DNA of 5,305 bases from Chloroflexota bacterium. Its GTDB lineage: Bacteria; Chloroflexota; Anaerolineae; B4-G1. The notes beneath the pieces were generated by a model. It was given only the letters and a program-made list of their open reading frames with translations. It searched no databases and was not told the DNA's origin. The stretch covers positions 1 to 5,305 of the forward strand of contig JAAEPW010000491.1 in assembly GCA_024232355.1 (NCBI GenBank). Reading direction: 5' to 3'. Of the stretch, positions 1-5,305 are shown one piece after another (within the stretch, counting starts at the first letter, position 1; the number at the start of each line of letters is the position of its first letter). Both the position numbers and the translations under genes were made by a program.

Positions 1-93
1 AGGCTAAACACGCTGTGGCTTGATATGGCCCCGACTGGGGAAGGCATCAGTGCGTCTGGAAGCAATAGCCAGAATCAGATAGACCTCAGATTC

Positions 94-108
94 TCCCAGA
101 TTCTGGGA
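94..108. repeat. short perfect palindrome, unknown role
   Basis: Seven-base arms TCCCAGA and TCTGGGA flank a single T, giving a near-perfect DNA palindrome. A second copy of the motif CAGATTCT starts at 87, so the site is partly a direct repeat as well. As RNA it could form only a five-base stem with a five-base loop, and no T-run follows it, so a terminator is unlikely. It could be a protein-binding site or a remnant of a mobile-element end. Nothing else recognisable lies in positions 1-125. Confidence 0.3.
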
Positions 109-125
109 AATCCCATCCCTAGCGG

Positions 126-656
126 GTGTGCCTCTGCTCATTCTCAACCTCAGTGCCCCTTTTATCCTTGCAATTCAGTCTCAATTTGCGAATAATTAGT
201 TACACTATCGTCGCAGGAGTTGGAATCGGAGGCGTGAACTTTTCCAGTGGTAAAGTCAAAGTTCTGGGAAAGAGAAACAAGGAGCGATTTGTCTACCTGG
301 GCAAAAGGGCTTTGTCAGCCGTATGGTTGTACGCTAAAGAGGAACGACCCGAACCCGCCCAGGTGAACTGTAGTTCTCTGTTCTTGACGATAGACGGTTA
401 CTCAATGGACCGCAATTCGATTCGACACGTGACAAGGCGATTGAGCAAGATGATAGGTGAGCACATCCACCCCCACCAGTTCAGGCACACCGCTGCCATC
501 GAGCACTTGCGTCACGGGATGGACGTGTTCAGCCTTCAGCACTTGCTTGGTCACGAGGACTTGCAAACGACGCGCCAGTATTTGGAGGCTCTGAACGACG
601 AAGATGTTGAAAAGAGGGCGCGGCGAACCTCGCCGGGGGACAATTGGAGGCTGTAA
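126..656 (+). pseudogene. tyrosine recombinase/integrase, C-terminal catalytic remnant
   Basis: This is the carboxyl half of a tyrosine site-specific recombinase (phage integrase/XerC-D superfamily), an enzyme that cuts and rejoins DNA through a Tyr nucleophile. Numbering from the GTG at 126, the visible catalytic parts are a GKRNKER strand turn (K49), box II HQFRH (H117, R120, H121), the LGH motif (H143) and the nucleophile Y152 nine residues later. The tail ending TSPGDNWRL is also typical of this group. LRI at residues 21-23 probably carries the first catalytic Arg (R22, positions 189-191). The stretch after it (residues 24-36) does not look like an integrase, but the overlapping frame from 196 to 234 reads LVTLSSQELESEA, which does. 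This suggests two compensating small indels. The whole N-terminal core-binding domain is missing and no Shine-Dalgarno precedes the GTG. I read it as a decayed remnant. Recognition of the family is firm; calling it a pseudogene is inference, since a full gene would be roughly twice as long. Confidence 0.8.
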
Positions 657-713
657 GGGAAAGGCCACTGTTGCCTGGGGGCGGGGGCTTGTTGCTCGTT
701 TTCGTTTGGAGCT

Positions 714-3700
714 TCAGGGATCAGAGTTTTCAGAGTCCAGAGATAAGACGGGGGACGCCACAACAACTCGAAAACCGTGGTCATAGTAACGATAATATGG
801 ATAACTGTGGTAACGGGACGCGCAGCGCACGCCCCACTGACCGTAGGCGAGTTTCCCTCCGCGAACCACCTGACGATCAGGCGAAGCCATATCTTCGCGC
901 CCATCATTCGCTTGGTAGGGGTATTCTTGAAACAAGCTCCGCGTCCACTCCCATACATTTCCAGCCATATCTGCGCAACCGTAAGGACTATCGCCAGCCG
1001 GGCTGTACTTGCCCACTGGCGTCGTGCCTTGGATTCCTGATTCGTGTACATTACACTTGTTCTTGTCAAACCTGTCTCCCCAGGGATAAATCCGTTCGTC
1101 AGTTCCTCGTGCGGCCTTTTCCCACTCTGCCTCTGAGGGTAGCATCACTGTCAGCCCTGTTTTCTCACTTATCCAACGACAAAAGGCCACTGCGTCATAC
1201 CAGGTCACCTTCACCACAGGATGATCATCCTGTCCATCCAGGCTTTCAGAATCTTCCAGTTTATAACCGCTGTCTTCTATAAAAGCACGGAACTGTGCAA
1301 CAGTTACAGGGTAACGTCCAATCCAGTATCTTGGCAACGTCACCTCGTGTTGTGGCAATTCGTTATCATGCGCTTGGGCATCTTTCTCCTTGTCGCTGCC
1401 CATTGGGAATGGTCCAGACGGTACCCAAGCCATTGGCTGACCAAGCATTTCTTCCCAGACTCGCTCAGGGATTTCAGACCATAACATATCCTCTCTTTGT
1501 GCCTCTAGGTAGCGCAACGCTGCACGCCACCGGTGTTGGTCTTCACCTTGCAAAGCCTTTGTCACTAGTACTCGTGCCGCTTCACCCATTTCCACTAGCA
1601 CCTGAACCGCCAGCCCTGCTACCTCGGCGTCCTCACCGCCTGCAATCAGGAATAGAGGTTGTGATGCCCAAGTGGAATTATTGGGTTGTGTCGTCACGTA
1701 ACGTAATGAAGCAATTTTAACACGTCGATCCTTGCTCTCTAGGCCCTTTGCAACCAGTACTTGCGCAGCTTCCCCCATCCTTGCCAACGCCTGGACCGCT
1801 AACCCTGCTACTTCGGAGTCCTCATCGCCCGCTGCACGGAGGAGTAGCTGTACTGTCCAACTATCTCCCACTTTTGTCAATGCTACCACAGAATAGCAAC
1901 GATCTCTCGCTTCCAGCATCTCGTCCCACATCTCTTCCGGGACCTCTGCCCAGAGAAGATCATCGGGAAGCGCACGTAGATAACGCAATGCCAAACGCCA
2001 TTGACGTTGATCTTTACTTTGCAAAGCCTTCGCAACAGGTGCTCGTGCACTTTCCCCCATCTCCACCAGCATCTGTGTTGCAAACTGGGCTACCTCCAAG
2101 TTCTTATCGCCTGATGCACGAAAAAGCTGATGTGCCGCCCAGTCACTTCCTACTCTCGCCAACACTGTTACAGAACAACGACGGTCCTTCACGTTTAGCT
2201 TGTCCCACATCTCTTTTGGGACCTCTGCCCAAAGGAGATCATCAGGAAGCGCATGTAGATAGCGCAATGCTAAACGCCACTGGCGTTGATCTTTACTTTG
2301 CAAAGCCTTCGCAACAGGTGCTCGTGCACTTTCTCCCATTTCTACCAGTGTCTGGATCGCCAGTCTGGCTACTTCCGCATCCCTGTCGCCTAATGTGTCA
2401 AAGAGGAGTTGTGGTACACGTTCATTCTGTATCTGCGCCAGCGTCTGCACTGCCCGCCGCCGATCTTGCACCTGTTTCGATTTCAGTAGCCCGACTGAGC
2501 GATCTTCTACTGCCTTCCGCGTCTCTTCAGCTACGTCTTGTCCTTCCTCCACGCACCACCACGCCAGCCAAGGGTTAACTCGAACCACATCTTGTACTAG
2601 CTGGTCGGCGTCATCCACCAGTCCCGCTAATTGGACAAAGGTTTCCATCCACCAGTCGTCTGCTGCCAGACTCGCTAGACCTTTGTCCTGTCCGGTCAAC
2701 AACCGTTGCCCAGAACGCTTGACTTGCTCCCATGGCCCCAGGCTCCATTCTTGCACTGCGATCTCTCGTAGCGCTAATGCTGCAAAATGTTCTTGTACTG
2801 TCTGGTGTGGGGAAAACCAGAGCAGATCATCTCCTGCCAGTAATCCGTGTCGGGCACAAGCTCCTACCACTTTCTCAGCCAGATCATCACCCAATTGTTG
2901 AGCTACTACTGTCATTGCCTCATCACGGGAACAAAGGAGTCGTTTTTTTTGACCTAGATGGTATGCCAGAATTCTCAATGCTCGTCGTTTGATCCGTTCT
3001 GGAATCTCGGTATCTATGCGGCGGTCTGTGTCCCTCCTTAGCATTCGGGAGACGAAACGAGCATACAATTCACCCCGGTTGCCAGGTACTGACTCGCCAG
3101 CAGCTCCAGCTTCCTTTATTAGCCACAGGATAAGGGGGGTGCGGGCCAGCGTCCGTAGTCGGTCGTCGAGGCGCTTGTAGAGGACTGTTCCGTACCGGCT
3201 AAGGTGGGTGAGTAAGTAGTCCCGTGCCTGTTCATCTCCAATAGGCTGTACTACTACTATCTGTTCAACTTCCCCACGCAGTCGTCGCCATAACTCATCT
3301 TGCGCCCGACTGGTCAGGATTACGGGGTGTCTGGGATAAGTAGACATCCAGCGGACAAGTTCACCAACCAATCGGTTGCGATAGTCAGGTGGCACTTCGT
3401 TCAGGCCATCGAAGAGAAAGACGCAACGGCTCGATCCTTCTTTGAGAAAGGTGGTCAATGTTTGCTCATCATCAAGCCGCAAGTGTCCGGTCCTCTGCAA
3501 AAGCGCCCGTACCCAATCCAACAATGGAGTTCCGTCGTAACGGAAGAGTCTCACGAGTACAGGTACAATCGGCTCTACTTGTTCTGAGGGATCACAAAGC
3601 TCCCAGGCCAATCGTTCTAACGAGACAGTCTTTCCAGAGCCAGGTTCACCCAATACCAGAAGTCTATCGGCGGTATGGAGCGTCTGAAGCAAGTTCTCGC

Positions 3701-4913
3701 GTGGTCCTAATCGTCCTGTTTGATAAGGAGAGGCTTCGATAGGGAGTGTGGCTCCTTCCTCCTGAATGTAAGCTGACATCCCACCCCAACGATCACGGGC
3801 GTTGGTTTCCAGTTGTTCCCGTAAAGCAGTCCGGTGGCGGGTCACAGCCTCTGAGGAAGCGACGATGTTCTCAGTCTCATCCTTCCACAACTGCCCATCC
3901 TTGAGCCGCATAAAGAGTACTGGTACGGCGGCGTCAGGCCGTCCTGCTGTCAGGAGCACACTACGGGCCTCATTCATTGCGTAGTCCACTATCCCGTGCT
4001 CGGCCAAACGCTGGTAAAAGACCTGACTCAGTTTCCGTGCTGTCGTGATCTCCAACTTGTCCTGCATTGCAACGATAGCAGGAATCCCGGCGTTGACCAG
4101 CTTGGGGCCAAGTCCTCGGAAAGCGTCTGTTGTTGAGCGGGCCGCACTCTGACAAGCGGCCAGGAAAACCAATCGAGGCTTCACACGTTGGCGTGATAAC
4201 ATACCGCTGAACTGTTCATCGTCCACAAACTGCGTGTTTCCTGCCTCGTCCTGCATATAGAGAATGGTAGATTTCTTGTCTCTGCTTAAAGTCCCATGCC
4301 CTAGATAGTGGATAATGTGATACTCCTTGTGTAGCTTGGTTCCCAACCGTTCCAAAGTGACTGGCGAGTCAAGAAAGTCTAGTTCAATTTCATTCTCGTC
4401 CAATTTGGAGAAGGCTTCTGTTAGGATGTTCCGTTCGGTTTCCACGTCCAGGGGAGGCAGATTCTTCTCTTTCAAATCGTTGGGGTTAGAGATCAAAACC
4501 AGGACACGGATAGGACGATTCTCTACAGCCCCGCCCCACTCCTCAAAAACAGGGAGGTAACGTGAAAAGGGGGTCTTGCCATTCGCTGACAGCATCGTGT
4601 CGCCGTCACGTAGCAGTTCCCACGGTAGGGTGTGGAGTTCGGGAGCACCTTTGTTAATACGGAGACGGATGCGGCGTTGAGGAGACTGCCCACGTGCCTG
4701 ATCCCAGGTGCTACGCAATATACTGTCGGCAAGGAGAGCGTCAAACAACCGCTGTCCATCATAGACTGGGTCTGAGTTAGCTGTCCAGGGCAAGATGTTG
4801 GCAGAGAGGTAGCCTTGAGAAGATTCTTGCTGGCCGTCCAAGGTGATTTCTACCGGGTATTCTTCGTCTCGGCGTTGGAGGATGCGAATTTCTAGATCGG
4901 CAAAGTTGTTCAC
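714..4913 (-). CDS. CHAT-NACHT-HEAT-FGE-like STAND protein (candidate defence/cell-death effector)
   Basis: A 1399-residue cytoplasmic multidomain protein with no signal peptide or membrane segment seen. Residues about 80-340 form a CHAT caspase-like protease, with the leading PELHTLPWELLRD stretch, catalytic His at YLGHG (H206) and Cys at LAACQSA (C254). Residues about 417-720 are a NACHT NTPase and its helical tail: Walker A GEPGSGKT (422-429), Walker B LFDGLNE (500-506), sensor LTSR (533-536) and a late FSPHQTVQEHFAA motif. Residues about 815-1158 are HEAT-like repeats, including a recent duplication. Residues about 1159-1386 are an FGE/SUMF1-like domain (MAWVPSGPFPMGS, LPSEAEWEKAARG, DMAGNVWEW, VVRGG, GFRVV). 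The two FGE active-site cysteines are absent, so a binding role is more likely than catalysis. In STAND proteins a C-terminal sensor triggers NACHT oligomerisation and activates the N-terminal effector; that mechanism here is inference. The start is GTG (4913) with AGGAG 9 nt upstream and an in-frame TAG at 4926-4928, so no longer start exists. An A8 run (2943-2950) lies between NACHT and HEAT. Domain calls are firm; biological role and ligand are unknown. Confidence 0.95.
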   Translation of the reverse strand: MNNFADLEIRILQRRDEEYPVEITLDGQQESSQGYLSANILPWTANSDPVYDGQRLFDALLADSILRSTWDQARGQSPQRRIRLRINKGAPELHTLPWELLRDGDTMLSANGKTPFSRYLPVFEEWGGAVENRPIRVLVLISNPNDLKEKNLPPLDVETERNILTEAFSKLDENEIELDFLDSPVTLERLGTKLHKEYHIIHYLGHGTLSRDKKSTILYMQDEAGNTQFVDDEQFSGMLSRQRVKPRLVFLAACQSAARSTTDAFRGLGPKLVNAGIPAIVAMQDKLEITTARKLSQVFYQRLAEHGIVDYAMNEARSVLLTAGRPDAAVPVLFMRLKDGQLWKDETENIVASSEAVTRHRTALREQLETNARDRWGGMSAYIQEEGATLPIEASPYQTGRLGPRENLLQTLHTADRLLVLGEPGSGKTVSLERLAWELCDPSEQVEPIVPVLVRLFRYDGTPLLDWVRALLQRTGHLRLDDEQTLTTFLKEGSSRCVFLFDGLNEVPPDYRNRLVGELVRWMSTYPRHPVILTSRAQDELWRRLRGEVEQIVVVQPIGDEQARDYLLTHLSRYGTVLYKRLDDRLRTLARTPLILWLIKEAGAAGESVPGNRGELYARFVSRMLRRDTDRRIDTEIPERIKRRALRILAYHLGQKKRLLCSRDEAMTVVAQQLGDDLAEKVVGACARHGLLAGDDLLWFSPHQTVQEHFAALALREIAVQEWSLGPWEQVKRSGQRLLTGQDKGLASLAADDWWMETFVQLAGLVDDADQLVQDVVRVNPWLAWWCVEEGQDVAEETRKAVEDRSVGLLKSKQVQDRRRAVQTLAQIQNERVPQLLFDTLGDRDAEVARLAIQTLVEMGESARAPVAKALQSKDQRQWRLALRYLHALPDDLLWAEVPKEMWDKLNVKDRRCSVTVLARVGSDWAAHQLFRASGDKNLEVAQFATQMLVEMGESARAPVAKALQSKDQRQWRLALRYLRALPDDLLWAEVPEEMWDEMLEARDRCYSVVALTKVGDSWTVQLLLRAAGDEDSEVAGLAVQALARMGEAAQVLVAKGLESKDRRVKIASLRYVTTQPNNSTWASQPLFLIAGGEDAEVAGLAVQVLVEMGEAARVLVTKALQGEDQHRWRAALRYLEAQREDMLWSEIPERVWEEMLGQPMAWVPSGPFPMGSDKEKDAQAHDNELPQHEVTLPRYWIGRYPVTVAQFRAFIEDSGYKLEDSESLDGQDDHPVVKVTWYDAVAFCRWISEKTGLTVMLPSEAEWEKAARGTDERIYPWGDRFDKNKCNVHESGIQGTTPVGKYSPAGDSPYGCADMAGNVWEWTRSLFQEYPYQANDGREDMASPDRQVVRGGKLAYGQWGVRCASRYHSYPYYRYYDHGFRVVVASPVLSLDSENSDP
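766..863 (-). other. DGR-like variable region at 3' end of the large gene
   Basis: This segment encodes residues 1351-1383, from RGG to GFRV. Conserved framework residues (RGG, VRCA, R1367, P1372, R1375, GFRV) alternate with positions that appear free to vary. The ten codons for Y1368, H1369, S1370, Y1371, Y1373, Y1374, Y1376, Y1377, D1378 and H1379 are TAC, CAC, AGT, TAT, TAT, TAT, TAC, TAT, GAC and CAC. Each is exactly one substitution from AAC or AAT, nine at the first base and one at the second. Adenine-specific mutagenesis of AAY codons is the hallmark of diversity-generating retroelements, and FGE-like C-type-lectin folds are common DGR targets. No template repeat, reverse transcriptase or accessory gene is visible here, so DGR control would have to act from outside the window or belong to the past. 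The same framework also occurs in FGE-like proteins without any known DGR. Confidence 0.5.
2005..2054. repeat. 50-bp exact direct repeat, copy 1
   Basis: This block is identical, base for base, to 2284-2333, at a spacing of 279 bp (93 codons, in frame). It lies inside the HEAT units and encodes part of ESARAPVAKALQSKDQR. The similarity extends on the left to about 1923, with scattered, largely silent differences. Identity at third codon positions indicates a recent duplication or gene conversion rather than selection on the protein alone. Confidence 0.9.
2284..2333. repeat. 50-bp exact direct repeat, copy 2
   Basis: Identical partner of 2005-2054. Recombination between the two copies would remove or add exactly 279 bp and keep the reading frame, so the number of HEAT units could change without breaking the protein. 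Confidence 0.9.
2943..2950 (-). other. A8 homopolymer in coding strand, possible slippage site
   Basis: Eight T on the plus strand read as A8 in the coding strand, codons CAA AAA AAA (Q655-K657), just after the NACHT core and before the HEAT array. Gain of one A brings a TGA about eight codons later; loss of one A brings a TGA about twelve codons later. Slippage in replication or transcription would therefore yield a roughly 665-residue CHAT-NACHT protein without HEAT and FGE-like parts. The run and the stops are seen in the sequence; that slippage occurs is speculation. Confidence 0.35.
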
Positions 4914-4922
4914 CCGGCTATT

Positions 4923-4927
4923 CTCCT
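4923..4927 (-). promoter_or_regulatory. Shine-Dalgarno of the large gene
   Basis: AGGAG on the minus strand, nine bases upstream of the GTG at 4913. It decides the start, because the in-frame TAG at 4926-4928 overlaps it and excludes any longer reading, while the next in-frame ATG is more than 100 codons downstream. Confidence 0.8.
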
Positions 4928-4974
4928 ATGGCTTGTCTGCCCCAGTCGCCAGCAACGCTGAGGCTTCTCAGGGT

Positions 4975-5003
4975 ATTTTAGTTCAGGTTGGAAGGGGACG
5001 CAA
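4975..5003 (-). promoter_or_regulatory. candidate sigma-70-type promoter for the large gene
   Basis: On the minus strand, TTGCGT (5003-4998) and TAAAAT (4980-4975) are separated by 17 bp. The -10 matches the consensus at five of six positions and the -35 at three of six. Transcription would begin near 4968, giving a leader of about 55 nt that starts inside a small hairpin (CTGAG-AAGC-CTCAG, 4971-4958). Spacing and position fit, but the -35 is weak and the host consensus is unknown. Confidence 0.4.
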
Positions 5004-5089
5004 GTGGGCGATGCAAAGGGTTTTCGAAGCAGAACAGGGGCGAAAAATCAACCCCAAAAAACAGGCTGCGAATGTTAACAAAATGAGCG

Positions 5090-5095
5090 TAAAAT
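5090..5095 (+). promoter_or_regulatory. possible -10 element upstream of the sigma-like gene
   Basis: TAAAAT, five of six matches to TATAAT, lies 27 bp before the ATG at 5123. No good -35 is found 16-18 bp upstream. An eight-base palindrome TGTTAACA sits at 5073-5080, where a regulator might bind. If this is the real promoter, the transcript would start near 5102 and exclude the left arm of the adjoining inverted repeat. Confidence 0.25.
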
Positions 5096-5123
5096 AGGGC
5101 ATCTCAAACAAGGAGGTGCCCTA
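5095..5123 (+). promoter_or_regulatory. inverted repeat/hairpin covering the ribosome-binding site
   Basis: The left arm TAGGGCATCTC (5095-5105) pairs with GAGGTGCCCTA (5113-5123): ten Watson-Crick pairs and one G-U, with a seven-base loop AAACAAG. The right arm contains most of the Shine-Dalgarno AGGAGG (5111-5116) and the A of the ATG. In an mRNA that includes both arms the hairpin would block ribosome entry. Alternatively it acts as DNA, as an operator or as the subterminal palindrome of a mobile element. The pairing is seen directly; the role is inference. Confidence 0.55.
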
Positions 5124-5305
5124 TGAGCACACAAACACACAAAGCGGGTGGCCCCAGTTCCATCACCGAGGCCACCCAGTTCCAACAGGCGCAGGCGGGG
5201 TGTTCTGCCAGTTTGAACGAACTGATGGAGCATCACGACGGCTTGGTCCAGGCCGTCGTGCGCCAGCAGGTGTTGGGCGATTTGCCCTACGCCGAGGCGG
5301 TGCAA
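5123..5305 (+). CDS. sigma-70-like protein, N-terminal part (runs off the window)
   Basis: An open frame starts at ATG 5123 with a strong Shine-Dalgarno AGGAGG (5111-5116) six bases upstream and continues to the window edge, 61 codons in all. The first 20 or so residues are polar and low in structure (MSTQTHKAGGPSSITEA). From about residue 21 the chain reads FQQAQAGCSASLNELMEHHD followed by GLVQAVVRQQ and LPYAEAVQ. This resembles the start of region 2 of sigma-70-family factors, where a helix beginning AQ.G....LN.L...H..LV is usual. Such factors bind core RNA polymerase and the -10 element. The DNA-binding parts lie beyond the window, so neither promoter recognition nor completeness can be judged. 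It is transcribed away from the large gene, with 209 bp between the two starts. A sigma-derived accessory or mobile-element protein is a real alternative. Confidence 0.6.
   Translation, partial: MSTQTHKAGGPSSITEATQFQQAQAGCSASLNELMEHHDGLVQAVVRQQVLGDLPYAEAVQ

Larger units (their letters stand above)
1440..2375 (-). repeat. tandem in-gene repeat array encoding HEAT-like units
   Basis: Four in-frame units begin with an EVA motif at residues 847, 940, 1034 and 1097. The first two steps are 93 and 94 residues (unit 1 at 2097-2375, unit 2 at 1815-2096). The third step is only 63 (unit 3 at 1626-1814), and a fourth unit runs to about 1440. A full unit is three roughly 31-residue helical hairpins: EVA..LVEMGESARAPVAKAL, then KDQRQWRLALRYL..LLWAEVPEEMW, then a KDRRCSV..LFRASGD type. 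Unit 3 has lost about one hairpin. A partial earlier hairpin (DRRRAVQTLAQI, from residue 817) precedes the array. HEAT solenoids are protein- or nucleic-acid-binding scaffolds; here they link the NACHT switch to the FGE-like domain. Confidence 0.85.

Noticed and set aside
1..195. Open frame from the window edge to a TAA at 193-195 (plus)
   Set aside because: The translation has no recognisable motif and is Ser/Pro/Asn rich. It does not continue the integrase N-terminus, so there is no support for a gene.
662..676. Small inverted repeat AGGC/GCCT between the convergent genes as a bidirectional terminator
   Set aside because: The stem is only four base pairs, with no proper T-run on either strand. 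Termination between 657 and 713 must use something I cannot see.
551..1282. Open frames on both strands over the end of the large gene (551-1069 minus, 644-1282 plus)
   Set aside because: Both overlap the clear FGE-like coding frame or the integrase end, and their translations show no recognisable motif or initiation signal.
1440..2375. Regularly spaced repeats considered as a CRISPR array
   Set aside because: The period is 279 bp and in frame, the repeats diverge as protein-coding units, and they lie inside a domain-rich gene.
1748..2578. 276-codon open frame on the plus strand opposite the HEAT repeats
   Set aside because: Its translation is rich in Pro, Leu and Ser with no domain, it mirrors the repetitive antisense gene, and it lacks a Shine-Dalgarno. 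It is an antisense shadow.
4843..5097. Plus-strand open frame crossing the start of the large gene and the intergenic region
   Set aside because: It begins inside the antisense coding region, shows no motif, and its end overlaps the proposed promoter and palindrome of the sigma-like gene.
1..5305. DGR template repeat or reverse transcriptase inside the window
   Set aside because: No second copy of the 766-863 framework was found on either strand, and no open frame carries reverse-transcriptase motifs. Any DGR partner must lie elsewhere.

Overview
The window is dominated by one very large minus-strand gene (positions 4913 down to 714, 1399 codons). It encodes a single-protein STAND-type device: an N-terminal CHAT (caspase-like) protease, a NACHT NTPase switch, a block of HEAT-like helical repeats, and a C-terminal formylglycine-generating-enzyme-like (FGE/SUMF1, C-type-lectin-like fold) domain. 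This effector-switch-sensor order matches bacterial NACHT/Avs-type immune or programmed-death proteins. CHAT, NACHT and FGE-like modules in one large protein are typical of filamentous, multicellular-leaning bacteria. The best guess is Chloroflexota, with Cyanobacteria or a similar group as the alternative. That guess rests on protein style only, because the window has no marker gene.

Left flank (1-656): positions 1-125 hold no recognisable gene, only a short palindrome. Positions 126-656 (+) carry the C-terminal catalytic half of a tyrosine recombinase. Box II, the late His and the Tyr nucleophile are intact, but the N-terminal half is missing and the region around the first catalytic Arg looks frameshifted, so it is a remnant of a mobile element. 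It runs tail-to-tail into the large gene, with 57 bp between the stops and no convincing terminator.

Centre (714-4913, -): the large gene starts at a GTG with a good Shine-Dalgarno (AGGAG, 9 nt spacing) and an in-frame stop just upstream, so the start is well fixed. The catalytic His/Cys pair of CHAT and the Walker A and B motifs of NACHT are present. The HEAT part contains 93-residue units that were duplicated recently (a 50-bp stretch is identical between two copies). The FGE-like domain lacks the two active-site cysteines of true FGE. Its last 35 or so residues look like the variable region written by diversity-generating retroelements (DGRs): ten codons are each exactly one substitution from AAC/AAT, set in a conserved framework ending in GFRVV. 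No reverse transcriptase or template repeat is visible here.

Right flank (4914-5305): a 209-bp intergenic region separates the large gene from a divergent gene that begins at 5123 (+) and leaves the window after 61 codons. Its visible part resembles region 2 of a sigma-70-like protein. A hairpin with 11-bp arms overlaps its Shine-Dalgarno and start. The working model, which is inference, is a self-contained sensor-protease with a diversifiable recognition tip, located in a genomic neighbourhood with mobile-element debris.
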